Below are positions 43,231 through 51,540 of a DNA stretch of 64,000 nt, in pieces. The stretch covers positions 1 to 64,000 of the forward strand of contig JAKFDL010000020.1 of the NCBI GenBank assembly GCA_036676175.1, given 5' to 3'. A program made the translations under genes and the position numbers. Source of the DNA: Methylotenera_A sp036676175. Its GTDB lineage: Bacteria; Pseudomonadota; Gammaproteobacteria; Burkholderiales; Methylophilaceae. The notes below the pieces were generated by a model. The model saw only the letters and a list, made by a program, of their open reading frames with translations, was not told the origin of the DNA and did no database searches. Numbering within the stretch: the stretch's first letter is position 1; every line of letters starts with the position of its first letter.

Positions 43231-44631
43231 ATGTTAAAAAAACTTTTACGCACCAAACATGTTGTACCGCACGGCACTAGCGGCCTTAAAAAATGCTTAA
43301 GCGCATTTGATTTAGCCCTTCTAGGTATTGGCTGCGCGATTGGTACCGGCATATTTGTACTGACAGGCATCGCCGCCGCCACACAATCAGGGCCGGCAGT
43401 GGTACTGTCGTTTGTGTTTGCGGGGATTGCTAGCGCATTTGCGGCCTTGGCTTATGCCGAGCTTGCCGCATCCATCGGTGGCTCTGGTAGTGCTTACGGT
43501 TACAGTTATGTGGCGTTTGGCGAGTTAATCGCTTGGGTCATGGGTTGGATTTTATTGTTGGAGTATGGTGTAGGCGCGGCGGCGGTTGCTAATGGTTGGT
43601 CGGGTTACTTTGTAGGCACCTTAGCCAACTTTAATATTTACTTGCCGGAAACTCTCACTAAAGCGCCCATGCTAGGCGGTACCATCAATTTACCTGCTTT
43701 TGCCATTATCTGGACACTCACTATTTTGCTGATTATCGGCGTTAAAGAAAGTGCCCGCTTCAATAATATTATCGTGGTGATTAAACTAGCCACCATCGCC
43801 ATCTTTATTGCGTTAGCAGTTGGACATATAAACACTGCAAACTGGCAGCCTTTTATGCCATTTGGCTGGTTTGAAACGTTGGATACCGGCAAGAATATTG
43901 GCGTGCTGGCCGGTGCATCTCTGGTGTTTTTTGCTTATTTTGGGTTTGATGCAGTGTCTACCGCAGCAGAAGAGGCGAGAAACCCGCAACGCGATTTACC
44001 TATCGGCCTTTTGGCCTCGCTTGCATTTTGTACCGTTATTTATATCTTAGTTTCTGGCATACTTACAGGTGTAGTCCCTTATTTAGACCTGAATACCCCA
44101 TCACCAGTGGCGTACGCCCTGACTCAACTGGGCTATACATGGGCATCTACGCTAGTCGCTACAGGCGTATTAGCAGGCCTTATCACGGTGTTATTGGTGC
44201 TGCTTTACGGTTTAACCCGTATTTTATTTGCTATGAGCTGTGATGGGTTAATTTCACCTGTGTTTTCTAAAGTAAATCCGGATCGCCAAACACCCACACG
44301 CATTATTTTGATGTGTGGCTTTGTCGTGTCCTTAGTGGCAGGTTTTTTTCCGCTAGGTGAACTTGCAGAAACGGTAAATATTGGTACGTTAGCCGCATTT
44401 GTCATGGTGTGCGTTGGTGTGATTGTATTGCGTATTCGCCAGCCTAATTTGCTGCGTCCGTTTCACAACCCATGGAATCCGCTAATCCCTGTACTAGGTA
44501 TTTTATCTTGCGGTGCGTTGATGGCCTTCTTACCCGCCGCCACTTGGATACGCTTTGGTATTTGGATTGTAATTGGCTTAGTGTTTTACTTTGCTTATTC
44601 AATCAGACACAGTAAGTTAAACCACCAATAA
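43231..44631 (+). CDS. APC-superfamily amino acid permease
   Basis: A 466-residue inner-membrane transporter with about 12 membrane helices. It starts with a soluble segment (LKKCLSAFDLALLGIGCAIGTGIFVLTGIAAA), whose GxxIGTGIF is the APC family signature of helix 1. FFAYFGFDAVSTAAEEARNPQRDLPIG (helix 6-7 region) is typical of the cationic amino acid transporter-like YfnA/YhdG branch. The exact substrate cannot be read from sequence. Ribosome binding site AAGGGA precedes the ATG, and a terminator follows. Confidence 0.93.
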   Translation: MLKKLLRTKHVVPHGTSGLKKCLSAFDLALLGIGCAIGTGIFVLTGIAAATQSGPAVVLSFVFAGIASAFAALAYAELAASIGGSGSAYGYSYVAFGELIAWVMGWILLLEYGVGAAAVANGWSGYFVGTLANFNIYLPETLTKAPMLGGTINLPAFAIIWTLTILLIIGVKESARFNNIIVVIKLATIAIFIALAVGHINTANWQPFMPFGWFETLDTGKNIGVLAGASLVFFAYFGFDAVSTAAEEARNPQRDLPIGLLASLAFCTVIYILVSGILTGVVPYLDLNTPSPVAYALTQLGYTWASTLVATGVLAGLITVLLVLLYGLTRILFAMSCDGLISPVFSKVNPDRQTPTRIILMCGFVVSLVAGFFPLGELAETVNIGTLAAFVMVCVGVIVLRIRQPNLLRPFHNPWNPLIPVLGILSCGALMAFLPAATWIRFGIWIVIGLVFYFAYSIRHSKLNHQ

Positions 44632-44642
44632 ATTTAGACAAC

Positions 44643-44672
44643 AAAAAAGCCAGCTTAAAGCTGGCTTTTTTA
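44643..44672. terminator. Bidirectional rho-independent terminator
   Basis: AAAAAAGCCAGC pairs with GCTGGCTTTTTT around a five-base loop. A runs on one side and T runs on the other let it serve both the permease gene and the convergent cytochrome c gene. Confidence 0.95.
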
Positions 44673-44689
44673 TTTGGCTATTGCCAATA

Positions 44690-44998
44690 TTACATTGCTA
44701 AAATCCATTGTACGATTGATTTGATATCTTCATCTTTTACTTGTGGACTATTCGCTGGCATCGGCATAGGACCCCAAACACCGCTACCACCTTTTTTAAC
44801 TTTAGCGATTAGTTTTGCTTCTGCGGTTGCGTCACCTTTGTATTTAGCAGCGACATCTTTCATAGATGGGCCTAATACTTTTTTATCAATTGCGTGACAC
44901 GCTAAGCAGCCACTTTTCTGTGCTAATGCTTGTGAAGCACTGGCCTGACCAGCGAATAACACGGCTGCGGCTGCGATTGTTGCTAATAAAACTTTCAT
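44690..44998 (-). CDS. Monohaem cytochrome c, class I (c551/c552-like)
   Basis: A 102-residue periplasmic electron carrier. It has a signal peptide (to GQASAS, near residue 21), the haem attachment motif CLACH at 31-35, and a likely axial Met in WGPMPMPANSP. The pattern GPSMKDVAAKYKGDATAEAKLIAKVKKGGSGVWG fits the c551 family that donates electrons to terminal oxidases or peroxidases. Ribosome binding site AAGGAG is seen. It is a single-gene unit with a probable promoter upstream. Confidence 0.95.
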   Translation of the reverse strand: MKVLLATIAAAAVLFAGQASASQALAQKSGCLACHAIDKKVLGPSMKDVAAKYKGDATAEAKLIAKVKKGGSGVWGPMPMPANSPQVKDEDIKSIVQWILAM

Positions 44999-45014
44999 GC
45001 TATCTCCTTGAATT

Positions 45015-45042
45015 CTTATAATAAACCTGCAATTTTATGCAA
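45015..45042 (-). promoter_or_regulatory. Possible promoter of the cytochrome c gene
   Basis: On the minus strand TTGCAT (45042-45037) and TATAAG (45020-45015) are 16 bases apart. The -35 part overlaps a near-perfect palindrome, ATGCAACTTGCAT (45037-45049), which could be an operator. Confidence 0.35.
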
Positions 45043-45134
45043 CTTGCATGATACCTGACTATTTAAAATTCACAATAGCCCATTGGCTGGGTTATCGCCT
45101 TTGGCGTTAATATTTGTAAATTTACAACGCTAAA

Positions 45135-47189
45135 TTAAATAGCTAAGTTATTTAGCAGTGTCTGCAAATCACTTAAACTCGGTGTACAAACAACGCCCTG
45201 GCACACCCAAGCGTTGACACCCCCCGTAAACTTTCTTTGCATGGTAGGCGGTAAGCCCTGGATATTTTTATCCCAAGTTTCATCTAGATAAAAAAACAGG
45301 TGGTGCGGGTAATAATGTTGTTGGATGGCATTGTGCCAAGCCCCCATTTGCTTCGCATCACCTCGAATAATCACGATACTTGGCGGCGTTAAAAACTCTT
45401 GTAAGGCATGGGCAAGACTGGCACAGGCAGCTGGGTTGTTGGTTAAGTTTCTGTCGAATGCTTTTAACGTGCGCTCTACTGCTTGCAAATAGCGCGGTTC
45501 ACCCAAGATGTGCCCCAAGCGCTGTAAGGCCACCGCGGCAATACCGTTGCCGTTAGGCGTGGCGTTGTCATAAGCCTGCTTGGGTCGATGAATCAGTGTC
45601 TCATGCGTATGGCTGGTAAAATAAAAACCGCCGTCTTCTGCCTCAAAATCAGCCAATAACGCTTCGGCTAAATCTTCTGCAAATGCTAAGTCTTCCGCAC
45701 GATAATCGGCTTGCATTAACTCAATTAAGGCATCCAACAAAAACGCATAATCATCTAAATAGGCGTTTAAATGTGCATGATAAATTCCATTACCATCATC
45801 TTTGCAGGTGGCTAATAACTGTTGATTTTTCCACATGTGTTCGCGGATAAAATCCACTGAATTTTGCGCAAGCTCTAGCCAGTCTGGCCTGTTAAACACA
45901 CGTCCCGCCCGTGCCAATCCTTTAATGGCGAGTGCGTTCCAACTGGTTAAAATCTTATCGTCGCGCCCTGGATGTGGCCGTTTAACACGTGCTTCAAATA
46001 ACTTGGTTTGCGCGCTCTTAAGCATAGCAACTTCATCATGCTCTGCAGGCCTGACCAGATAAGGGTGCCAGGCCTGCGTATTTGAATGTGGGTCTTCAAA
46101 ATTAGGCGCATGGTCAAACCCGTAGCATTGGCTTGCCACCACAAATTCATCGGGGGTGAGTGTTTTTTTTACCTCGGCTGGTTGCCATACATAAAATGCC
46201 CCTTCTGCTGAATGTCCATGTTCATCCAGAGAATCAGCATCTAATGATGAATAAAATGCACCTTTTGAGTCGCGCATTTCACGTTGTAACCAAGCCAATG
46301 ATTCTTCTACCACTTGCTTATATCGGGCGTCTTTACTGATTTGCCAACCATCGCAATACAAAAACAATAATTGACCGTTGTCGTAAAGCATTTTTTCAAA
46401 ATGCGGGATATTCCAACGCGGATCAACTGAGTACCGACAAAAACCACCACCCAGTTGATCGTATATTCCACCATTAGCCATCGCAGATAACATCTGCAAT
46501 GCCATGGCTTCAGCTCTTTTGTTACCCGCTTTTGCTTGATGTAGTAGCAATGTGATATCGGCAGGGTTGGGGAATTTTGGTGAACTGCCAAATCCACCAT
46601 GCTCAAAATCAAAGCTGCTTTCTAGAGAATCAAATGCCACTTTTAAAGTAGCTGCATTTGCGCTTAAGCTACTACTTGGCGTTGGAATAGTACGTTTCAA
46701 CGCAGCGGCTAATTGGCCATTTTGTGTGGCAAGCTCTGGTTTTTTTTCGTGATAAAACTGTGCCACACGCGGAATTAAATCGGCAAACCCGGGTAACTGA
46801 TAACGTGGAGTTTTAGGAAAGTAAGTGCCAGTAAAATAGGGTTGTTGGTCAGGCGTTAAAAACACCGTCAATGGCCAACCGCCACTTTTTTGGCTGAGCA
46901 TGCTGTGTGCGGTTTGATAGATTTGGTCAATGTCAGGACGCTCTTCGCGATCGACTTTAATATTAATAAAGTGCGTGTTCATAATCGCCGCAACTTCAGC
47001 ATCTTCAAACGATTCGTGTGCCATGACATGACACCAATGGCACGCAGAATAACCGATTGAAAGCAGGATAGGCTTATCCTGTTCGCGTGCTAAAGTAAGC
47101 GCTTGCTCACCCCATGGGTACCACTCGACTGGGTTTGCGGCATGCTGCAGGAGATAAGGACTAGTTTCGTGCGCTAATGCATTTGGCAT
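45135..47189 (-). CDS. YyaL/spermatogenesis-associated-protein-20-like thioredoxin-domain protein
   Basis: A 684-residue cytosolic protein with an N-terminal thioredoxin-like domain (about 1-160: HETSPYLLQHAANPVEWYPWG, IGYSACHWCHVMAHESFED) and a C-terminal six-hairpin glycosidase-like barrel (about 180-600: FEHGGFGSSPKFPNP, GGIYDQLGGGFCRYSVDPRWNIPHFEKMLYDNGQLL). The Cx2C of the thioredoxin part is CHWC. The family (DUF255) is found from bacteria to animals; its activity has not been settled. The start overlaps the mutarotase stop by one base (TAATG). Confidence 0.93.
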   Translation of the reverse strand: MPNALAHETSPYLLQHAANPVEWYPWGEQALTLAREQDKPILLSIGYSACHWCHVMAHESFEDAEVAAIMNTHFINIKVDREERPDIDQIYQTAHSMLSQKSGGWPLTVFLTPDQQPYFTGTYFPKTPRYQLPGFADLIPRVAQFYHEKKPELATQNGQLAAALKRTIPTPSSSLSANAATLKVAFDSLESSFDFEHGGFGSSPKFPNPADITLLLHQAKAGNKRAEAMALQMLSAMANGGIYDQLGGGFCRYSVDPRWNIPHFEKMLYDNGQLLFLYCDGWQISKDARYKQVVEESLAWLQREMRDSKGAFYSSLDADSLDEHGHSAEGAFYVWQPAEVKKTLTPDEFVVASQCYGFDHAPNFEDPHSNTQAWHPYLVRPAEHDEVAMLKSAQTKLFEARVKRPHPGRDDKILTSWNALAIKGLARAGRVFNRPDWLELAQNSVDFIREHMWKNQQLLATCKDDGNGIYHAHLNAYLDDYAFLLDALIELMQADYRAEDLAFAEDLAEALLADFEAEDGGFYFTSHTHETLIHRPKQAYDNATPNGNGIAAVALQRLGHILGEPRYLQAVERTLKAFDRNLTNNPAACASLAHALQEFLTPPSIVIIRGDAKQMGAWHNAIQQHYYPHHLFFYLDETWDKNIQGLPPTMQRKFTGGVNAWVCQGVVCTPSLSDLQTLLNNLAI

Positions 47190-48145
47190 TACAGCGTCTC
47201 GATTACATACTCCGCGCTTATCACATGCGTACGACCTGGGTTAATCACCACCATATTATCTAAAGCATTGGTGGTTTCAACACAGATTGTTTTTCGCCAC
47301 TCATCGGGCGCACCCATATCAGCCATTTGCGCCGCTTTTTCTTCACCCGGTGTCCATACGACGGTAGTATCGCTGCCTGATTTTGATATGTGAATGAGTC
47401 GATTAAAGCCCGGGTCGTGTAAGGTACAATCCGAACTATGATCAATGTAAATACGGTCGAATTCCCCATTAAACTTGAGGGCATTGTGCTCTACATGGCG
47501 TTGATATTTAAGTATTTTGTCTGCGTACACACAATCTTGCATACCGGTGATTTTTACGTTGGCTATATCGCTGATATTCAAGTAGGTGTGAAACGCCTCG
47601 CCAATCACAAACGGGTGGTCAGCTTTATTCGTGGTAGACATATCCACACGTAAGCGTCGCCCTACAGTAATCGTAACCGTCAGCGCATAGGGATATGAAA
47701 GTTGGCGTTTTGCTTCTTCCGTTTCCACCATCTCCAGCATGATGCGGGTAGCGCCTGTAGGCGTAGAGTCGATATCGATGATACGCCAAGGAATTACCCT
47801 AGCAAAGCCATGCGGACAAAATGTGCTATCGGTGGGGTGTGCGCCAAACCATGGCCAGCAAATGGGGACGCCACCACGAATTGAACGGCCTTTTACATAC
47901 CTGGCATTGCTTGAAAGCCACAGTACAGGATCCTTTAAAAACTTAGGCTGCCAATGCATAACGTGTGCACCTTGCAAGGCAATCTTCGCAGTGCAAAGGG
48001 GATTATCCACCTCAAGATATTGCATGCCGCTTTCATCTACTGTTTGTAGCACATGCGCATGCAGCCTAAAACGTTTTTCTGTTTTAAGCTCACTAGACTC
48101 TACTGTGTTAGTTTCTATTACATCTATTTCTGTGGTTTCTGTCAT
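47189..48145 (-). CDS. D-hexose-6-phosphate mutarotase (YeaD-like)
   Basis: A 318-residue aldose-1-epimerase-fold protein that probably interconverts anomers of glucose-6-phosphate. Segments typical of YeaD are CTAKIALQGAHVMHWQPK, RGGVPICWPWFGAHPTDSTFCPHGFARVIPW, GEAFHTYLNISDIANVKITGM, WTPGEEKAAQMADMGAPDEWRKTICVET and INPGRTHVI. The N-terminal about 30 residues are Thr/Glu-rich and not part of the fold; no ribosome binding site is seen, so the true start may be further in. Coupled to the DUF255 gene downstream. Confidence 0.92.
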   Translation of the reverse strand: MTETTEIDVIETNTVESSELKTEKRFRLHAHVLQTVDESGMQYLEVDNPLCTAKIALQGAHVMHWQPKFLKDPVLWLSSNARYVKGRSIRGGVPICWPWFGAHPTDSTFCPHGFARVIPWRIIDIDSTPTGATRIMLEMVETEEAKRQLSYPYALTVTITVGRRLRVDMSTTNKADHPFVIGEAFHTYLNISDIANVKITGMQDCVYADKILKYQRHVEHNALKFNGEFDRIYIDHSSDCTLHDPGFNRLIHISKSGSDTTVVWTPGEEKAAQMADMGAPDEWRKTICVETTNALDNMVVINPGRTHVISAEYVIETL

Positions 48146-48195
48146 TTTTTACATTCACTTCAATTAATTAATAAGCGCTTAATTTTTATTAAAAG

Positions 48196-50046
48196 CTATT
48201 TTTCGATTTGAGAGACATCACGCACCGCGCCACGCGCCGCACTAGTGCTCATTGCTGCGTATGCACGTAATGCCGGCGATACATGCCGCTGACGGTTGAC
48301 TGGCTTCCAGGCGTCTTTACCTTTATCTTCCATCGCCGCACGGCGATGTGCCATTTCTCCATCACTAACCACCAAGTGTATGGTGCGGTTTGGAATATCG
48401 ATTTCAATCGTGTCGCCCTCTTCCACCAAACCTATGGCACCACCCTCTGCGGCTTCTGGCGAGGCATGGCCAATACTTAAACCTGATGTGCCGCCTGAAA
48501 AACGTCCGTCAGTCAATAAGGCACATACCTTGCCTAAATCTTTTGATTTTAAATATGAGGTTGGGTAGAGCATTTCTTGCATACCTGGGCCGCCGCGCGG
48601 TCCTTCGTAGCGAATCACCACGACATCGCCAGCCACAATTTGATCTGCCATAATGCCCTCAACCGCAGCATCCTGACTTTCAAATATACGGGCACGACCG
48701 GTGAATTTAAGGATGCTATCGTCTACACCCGCTGTTTTGACAATACAGCCATCTAAAGCAATATTGCCGTACAACACCGCTAAGCCACCGTCTATTGAAT
48801 AAGCGTGCTCAATGTCGCGAATACAGCCATTTGCACGATCCGTGTCCAAATCTGGCCACAGCATGCTTTGACTAAAAGCGATTGTGGTTGGTATGCCGCC
48901 TGGTGCTGCGCGATAAAACTTCTTCACATCTTCATCTGTAGTAGTCGTAATATCCCATTTGTCTAAAGCTTCTCCCATACTCGAGCTATGTACAGTGGGA
49001 ATATCGCGATGAATCAAACCGCCACGGCTTAATTCAGACAAAATGCCCATGACGCCACCGGCACGATGTACATCTTCCATGTGATATTTTTGTGTGGCAG
49101 GCGCAACTTTGCTCACACAAGGGACTTTGCGGGAAATCCGATCAATATCCTGCATCGTAAAATCTAAGCCAGCTTCATGCGCAGCTGCCAACAAATGCAA
49201 AACAGTATTGGTTGAACCGCCCATGGCGACGTCCAATGCAAACGCATTTTCAAACGCCTGCATTGTGGCAATATTTCGCGGCAATACACTGTAGTCATCT
49301 TGCTCATAATGGCGTTTAGCAAGGTCTACAATCAATCGGCCGGCCTGCAAAAATAGCTGTTTACGAGCACCGTGGGTGGCAAGCGTAGAGCCGTTACCAG
49401 GCAAACTTAAGCCCAAAGCCTCAGTCAAGCAATTCATCGAATTTGCGGTAAACATGCCAGAACAAGAGCCGCAGGTGGGGCAAGCGGAGCGTTCAATCGC
49501 GTCTGATTTCTCATCTGAAACTTTGCTATCGGCGGCTGCCACCATGGCATCGACCAAGTCTAATTTTAACGCCTCGCCCTGCCAGTTGACTTTGCCGGCT
49601 TCCATCGGGCCGCCCGACACAAACACCACAGGGATATTTAAGCGCAATGCGGCCATCAGCATGCCTGGAGTAATTTTGTCGCAGTTTGAAATGCAGACTA
49701 ATGCATCCGCACAGTGTGCATTCACCATATACTCGACGCTATCTGCAATCAGGTCGCGGCTCGGCAAGCTATACAACATGCCACCGTGGCCCATCGCGAT
49801 ACCATCATCCACCGCGATGGTATTAAACTCTTTAGCCACACCACCGGCACGCTCAATCTCACGCGCAACCAATTGGCCCAAGTCTTTTAAATGCACGTGG
49901 CCAGGTACAAACTGTGTGAACGAATTTGAAATGGCAATGATGGGCTTTTCAAAATCACCATCTTTCATACCTGTAGCACGCCACAAAGCGCGTGCGCCTG
50001 CCATATTGCGGCCGTGTGTAGTGGTGCGAGAACGATAAACCGGCAT
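48196..50046 (-). CDS. ilvD: Dihydroxy-acid dehydratase
   Basis: IlvD makes the 2-oxo acids that lead to valine and isoleucine. The 616-residue protein keeps the Fe-S ligand cysteines in CISNCDKITPGM and CPTCGSCSGMFTANSMNCL, and also VDDGIAMGHGGMLYSLPSRDLI, YEGPRGGPGMQEMLYPTSYL and LTDGRFSGGTSGLSIGHASPEA. Length is standard for the 4Fe-4S form. Single gene on the minus strand, divergent from lgt. Confidence 0.98.
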   Translation of the reverse strand: MPVYRSRTTTHGRNMAGARALWRATGMKDGDFEKPIIAISNSFTQFVPGHVHLKDLGQLVAREIERAGGVAKEFNTIAVDDGIAMGHGGMLYSLPSRDLIADSVEYMVNAHCADALVCISNCDKITPGMLMAALRLNIPVVFVSGGPMEAGKVNWQGEALKLDLVDAMVAAADSKVSDEKSDAIERSACPTCGSCSGMFTANSMNCLTEALGLSLPGNGSTLATHGARKQLFLQAGRLIVDLAKRHYEQDDYSVLPRNIATMQAFENAFALDVAMGGSTNTVLHLLAAAHEAGLDFTMQDIDRISRKVPCVSKVAPATQKYHMEDVHRAGGVMGILSELSRGGLIHRDIPTVHSSSMGEALDKWDITTTTDEDVKKFYRAAPGGIPTTIAFSQSMLWPDLDTDRANGCIRDIEHAYSIDGGLAVLYGNIALDGCIVKTAGVDDSILKFTGRARIFESQDAAVEGIMADQIVAGDVVVIRYEGPRGGPGMQEMLYPTSYLKSKDLGKVCALLTDGRFSGGTSGLSIGHASPEAAEGGAIGLVEEGDTIEIDIPNRTIHLVVSDGEMAHRRAAMEDKGKDAWKPVNRQRHVSPALRAYAAMSTSAARGAVRDVSQIEK

Positions 50047-50121
50047 AATGAGCTTTTAAACCTTAAAAATTAAATCTTAATGATCAAATCTTAGCGATTA
50101 TTAACTAAGACTATTAAAACG

Positions 50122-50127
50122 TATAAT
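50122..50127 (+). promoter_or_regulatory. Probable -10 element for lgt
   Basis: An exact TATAAT 34 bases upstream of the lgt ATG. A -35 cannot be placed firmly: TTAACT is 15 bases upstream and TTATTA 18 bases. Confidence 0.4.
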
Positions 50128-50160
50128 GTTTCTATTTTACCGCATTGTTCCACCTAATTT

Positions 50161-50964
50161 ATGCTTAATCAAACTTTTATACACCCACAATTTGACCCGA
50201 TAGCCTTGCATATCACCGACAGCTTCGGCATTCATTGGTATGGTTTAATGTATTTGCTTGGATTTATGGCTTTTTTATTTTTAGGAAGGCATCAAATCAA
50301 GCATAAACCGTGGTTCGGCTGGAGCAATCAGATGCTAGATGATGCCCTATTTTACGGGGCTTTGGGTGTGATTTTAGGTGGCAGGATTGGCTTTGTTTTG
50401 TTTTACCAGCTGGAGAGTTTTTTACAACATCCCTTAGATATCTTCAAAGTATGGCAAGGCGGCATGAGTTTTCACGGCGGATTTCTAGGTGTACTGATTG
50501 CGATGTTGTTTTTTAAGCGAAAATACCCGCAACCCTGGTTAAAAATAATGGATTTTGTGGCACCGCTAGTACCTCTTGGCCTAGGGGCTGGCCGTTTAGC
50601 TAATTTTATTAATGGCGAGTTGTGGGGCCGGCCAACAAATAGTGCTTGGGGTATGATATTTCCACAAGTAGATAACCTTGCACGCCACCCATCGCAACTG
50701 TATCAATTCGCGCTGGAAGGTTTGCTGTTGTTTGCTGTTCTGTGGTGGTTTTCACGCAAACCACGTCCTGTAGGTGCCATCTCAGGCTTGTTTTTAATTG
50801 GCTATGGCAGCTTCAGGTTTATCGCCGAATATGCGCGCGAACCTGATGCCTATTTAGGTTTGTTATCATTAGGCTTCAGTATGGGCCAGTGGTTAAGTTT
50901 GCCGATGATCGTGATTGGAATTTGGATGTTTTTTAAATCAAGAAATCATTATTTTGGCAAATAA
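50161..50964 (+). CDS. lgt: Prolipoprotein diacylglyceryl transferase
   Basis: Lgt attaches diacylglycerol to the lipobox Cys of prolipoproteins at the inner membrane. The 267-residue protein has about seven membrane helices, the essential-His region SFHGGFLGVLIAMLFF, and the Lgt signature GRLANFINGELWGRPTNSAWGMIFP, then ARHPSQLYQFALEGLLL and GSFRFIAEYAREPDAYLG. It would act on the lipoproteins predicted elsewhere in the window (LemA, FKBP). Confidence 0.97.
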   Translation: MLNQTFIHPQFDPIALHITDSFGIHWYGLMYLLGFMAFLFLGRHQIKHKPWFGWSNQMLDDALFYGALGVILGGRIGFVLFYQLESFLQHPLDIFKVWQGGMSFHGGFLGVLIAMLFFKRKYPQPWLKIMDFVAPLVPLGLGAGRLANFINGELWGRPTNSAWGMIFPQVDNLARHPSQLYQFALEGLLLFAVLWWFSRKPRPVGAISGLFLIGYGSFRFIAEYAREPDAYLGLLSLGFSMGQWLSLPMIVIGIWMFFKSRNHYFGK

Positions 50965-51096
50965 TTCAAGCAGTTTATTCAATTTGCTTAGTTTAAGCAG
51001 TTGAAAATCCAACATCTCGCTTAATAAATCATCATTACTATTCTCAACTTAAATTTATTAACCAATAAAATCAATGGATTAATTTTTATATCAAGA

Positions 51097-51112
51097 TGGC
51101 ATGCTGATTGCA
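51097..51112 (+). promoter_or_regulatory. Sigma54 (RpoN) type promoter upstream of a 61-aa protein
   Basis: TGGCATGCTGATTGCA fits the -24/-12 pattern TGGCAYG-N4-TTGCA, with GG and GC exactly spaced. The implied start of transcription is near 51123, 17 bases before the ATG at 51140. Confidence 0.7.
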
Positions 51113-51139
51113 TAGCTACCTGTACCATCTGTTTGAGAT

Positions 51140-51325
51140 ATGAAAATGAAAAGCCTGCTTGAAAGACTGTTTAAAAAAGAACCCCAATATAATTACACCA
51201 TCGCCGATTATCAGCCGGTGAAATTAAACTCACTTAAAACAGACGTAATAGCGACTGAATATCAGGTTGAGCAATTACCAGAAGCTGATGAAATGGACAT
51301 TGATAAAATTTATCAAAACTCCTAA
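51140..51325 (+). CDS. Small protein of unknown function behind a sigma54-type promoter
   Basis: A 61-residue protein that I do not recognise. It begins with a basic amphipathic helix (MKSLLERLFKKEP) and ends in an acidic tail (LPEADEMDIDKIYQNS); no membrane segment or Cys is present. A GAG-type ribosome binding site lies just before the ATG; a second ATG two codons later is also possible. Support for it being real: the sigma54 promoter match directly upstream, coding-like composition, and no competing frame apart from the opposite-strand one that belongs to nothing. The function and the activator needed by sigma54 are unknown. Confidence 0.65.
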   Translation: MKMKSLLERLFKKEPQYNYTIADYQPVKLNSLKTDVIATEYQVEQLPEADEMDIDKIYQNS

Positions 51326-51348
51326 AACTTTTTATCACCAAGGTTTTT

Positions 51349-51540
51349 TTAGCAGCACCGTTTGATACTTTGCCACTGGCTGTCTTGATACAGCTTAAAA
51401 AAATCTTTACGTGACAATGCAGGCGGCGTATCAATTGAACTGAGATGAAACTCATTATGATGCTTAAGATAATGTTCATAAGCGTCATCGCCAGACAATC
51501 GACGAATGATGTGCCAAAAATGGTTAAGCATTTTTAGCAT
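51349..51540 (-). CDS. YbdD/YjiX family protein (DUF466)
   Basis: A 63-residue protein of the YbdD/YjiX family: FWHIIRRLSGDDAYEHYLKHH in the first half and PALSRKDFFKLYQDSQW, ending KRCC. These small proteins are encoded next to CstA/BtsT-type pyruvate or peptide transporters and are needed for their transport activity in E. coli. Here the gene starts on the last base of the cstA stop codon (TAATG), so it is translationally coupled. I use the ATG at 51540, preceded by GAGAG; a TTG further up lies within cstA. Confidence 0.93.
   Translation of the reverse strand: MLKMLNHFWHIIRRLSGDDAYEHYLKHHNEFHLSSIDTPPALSRKDFFKLYQDSQWQSIKRCC

Noticed and set aside
49376..50038. 220-residue ORF on the plus strand opposite ilvD
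   Set aside because: It is an antisense shadow of a clear, conserved ilvD gene and has no recognisable motif.
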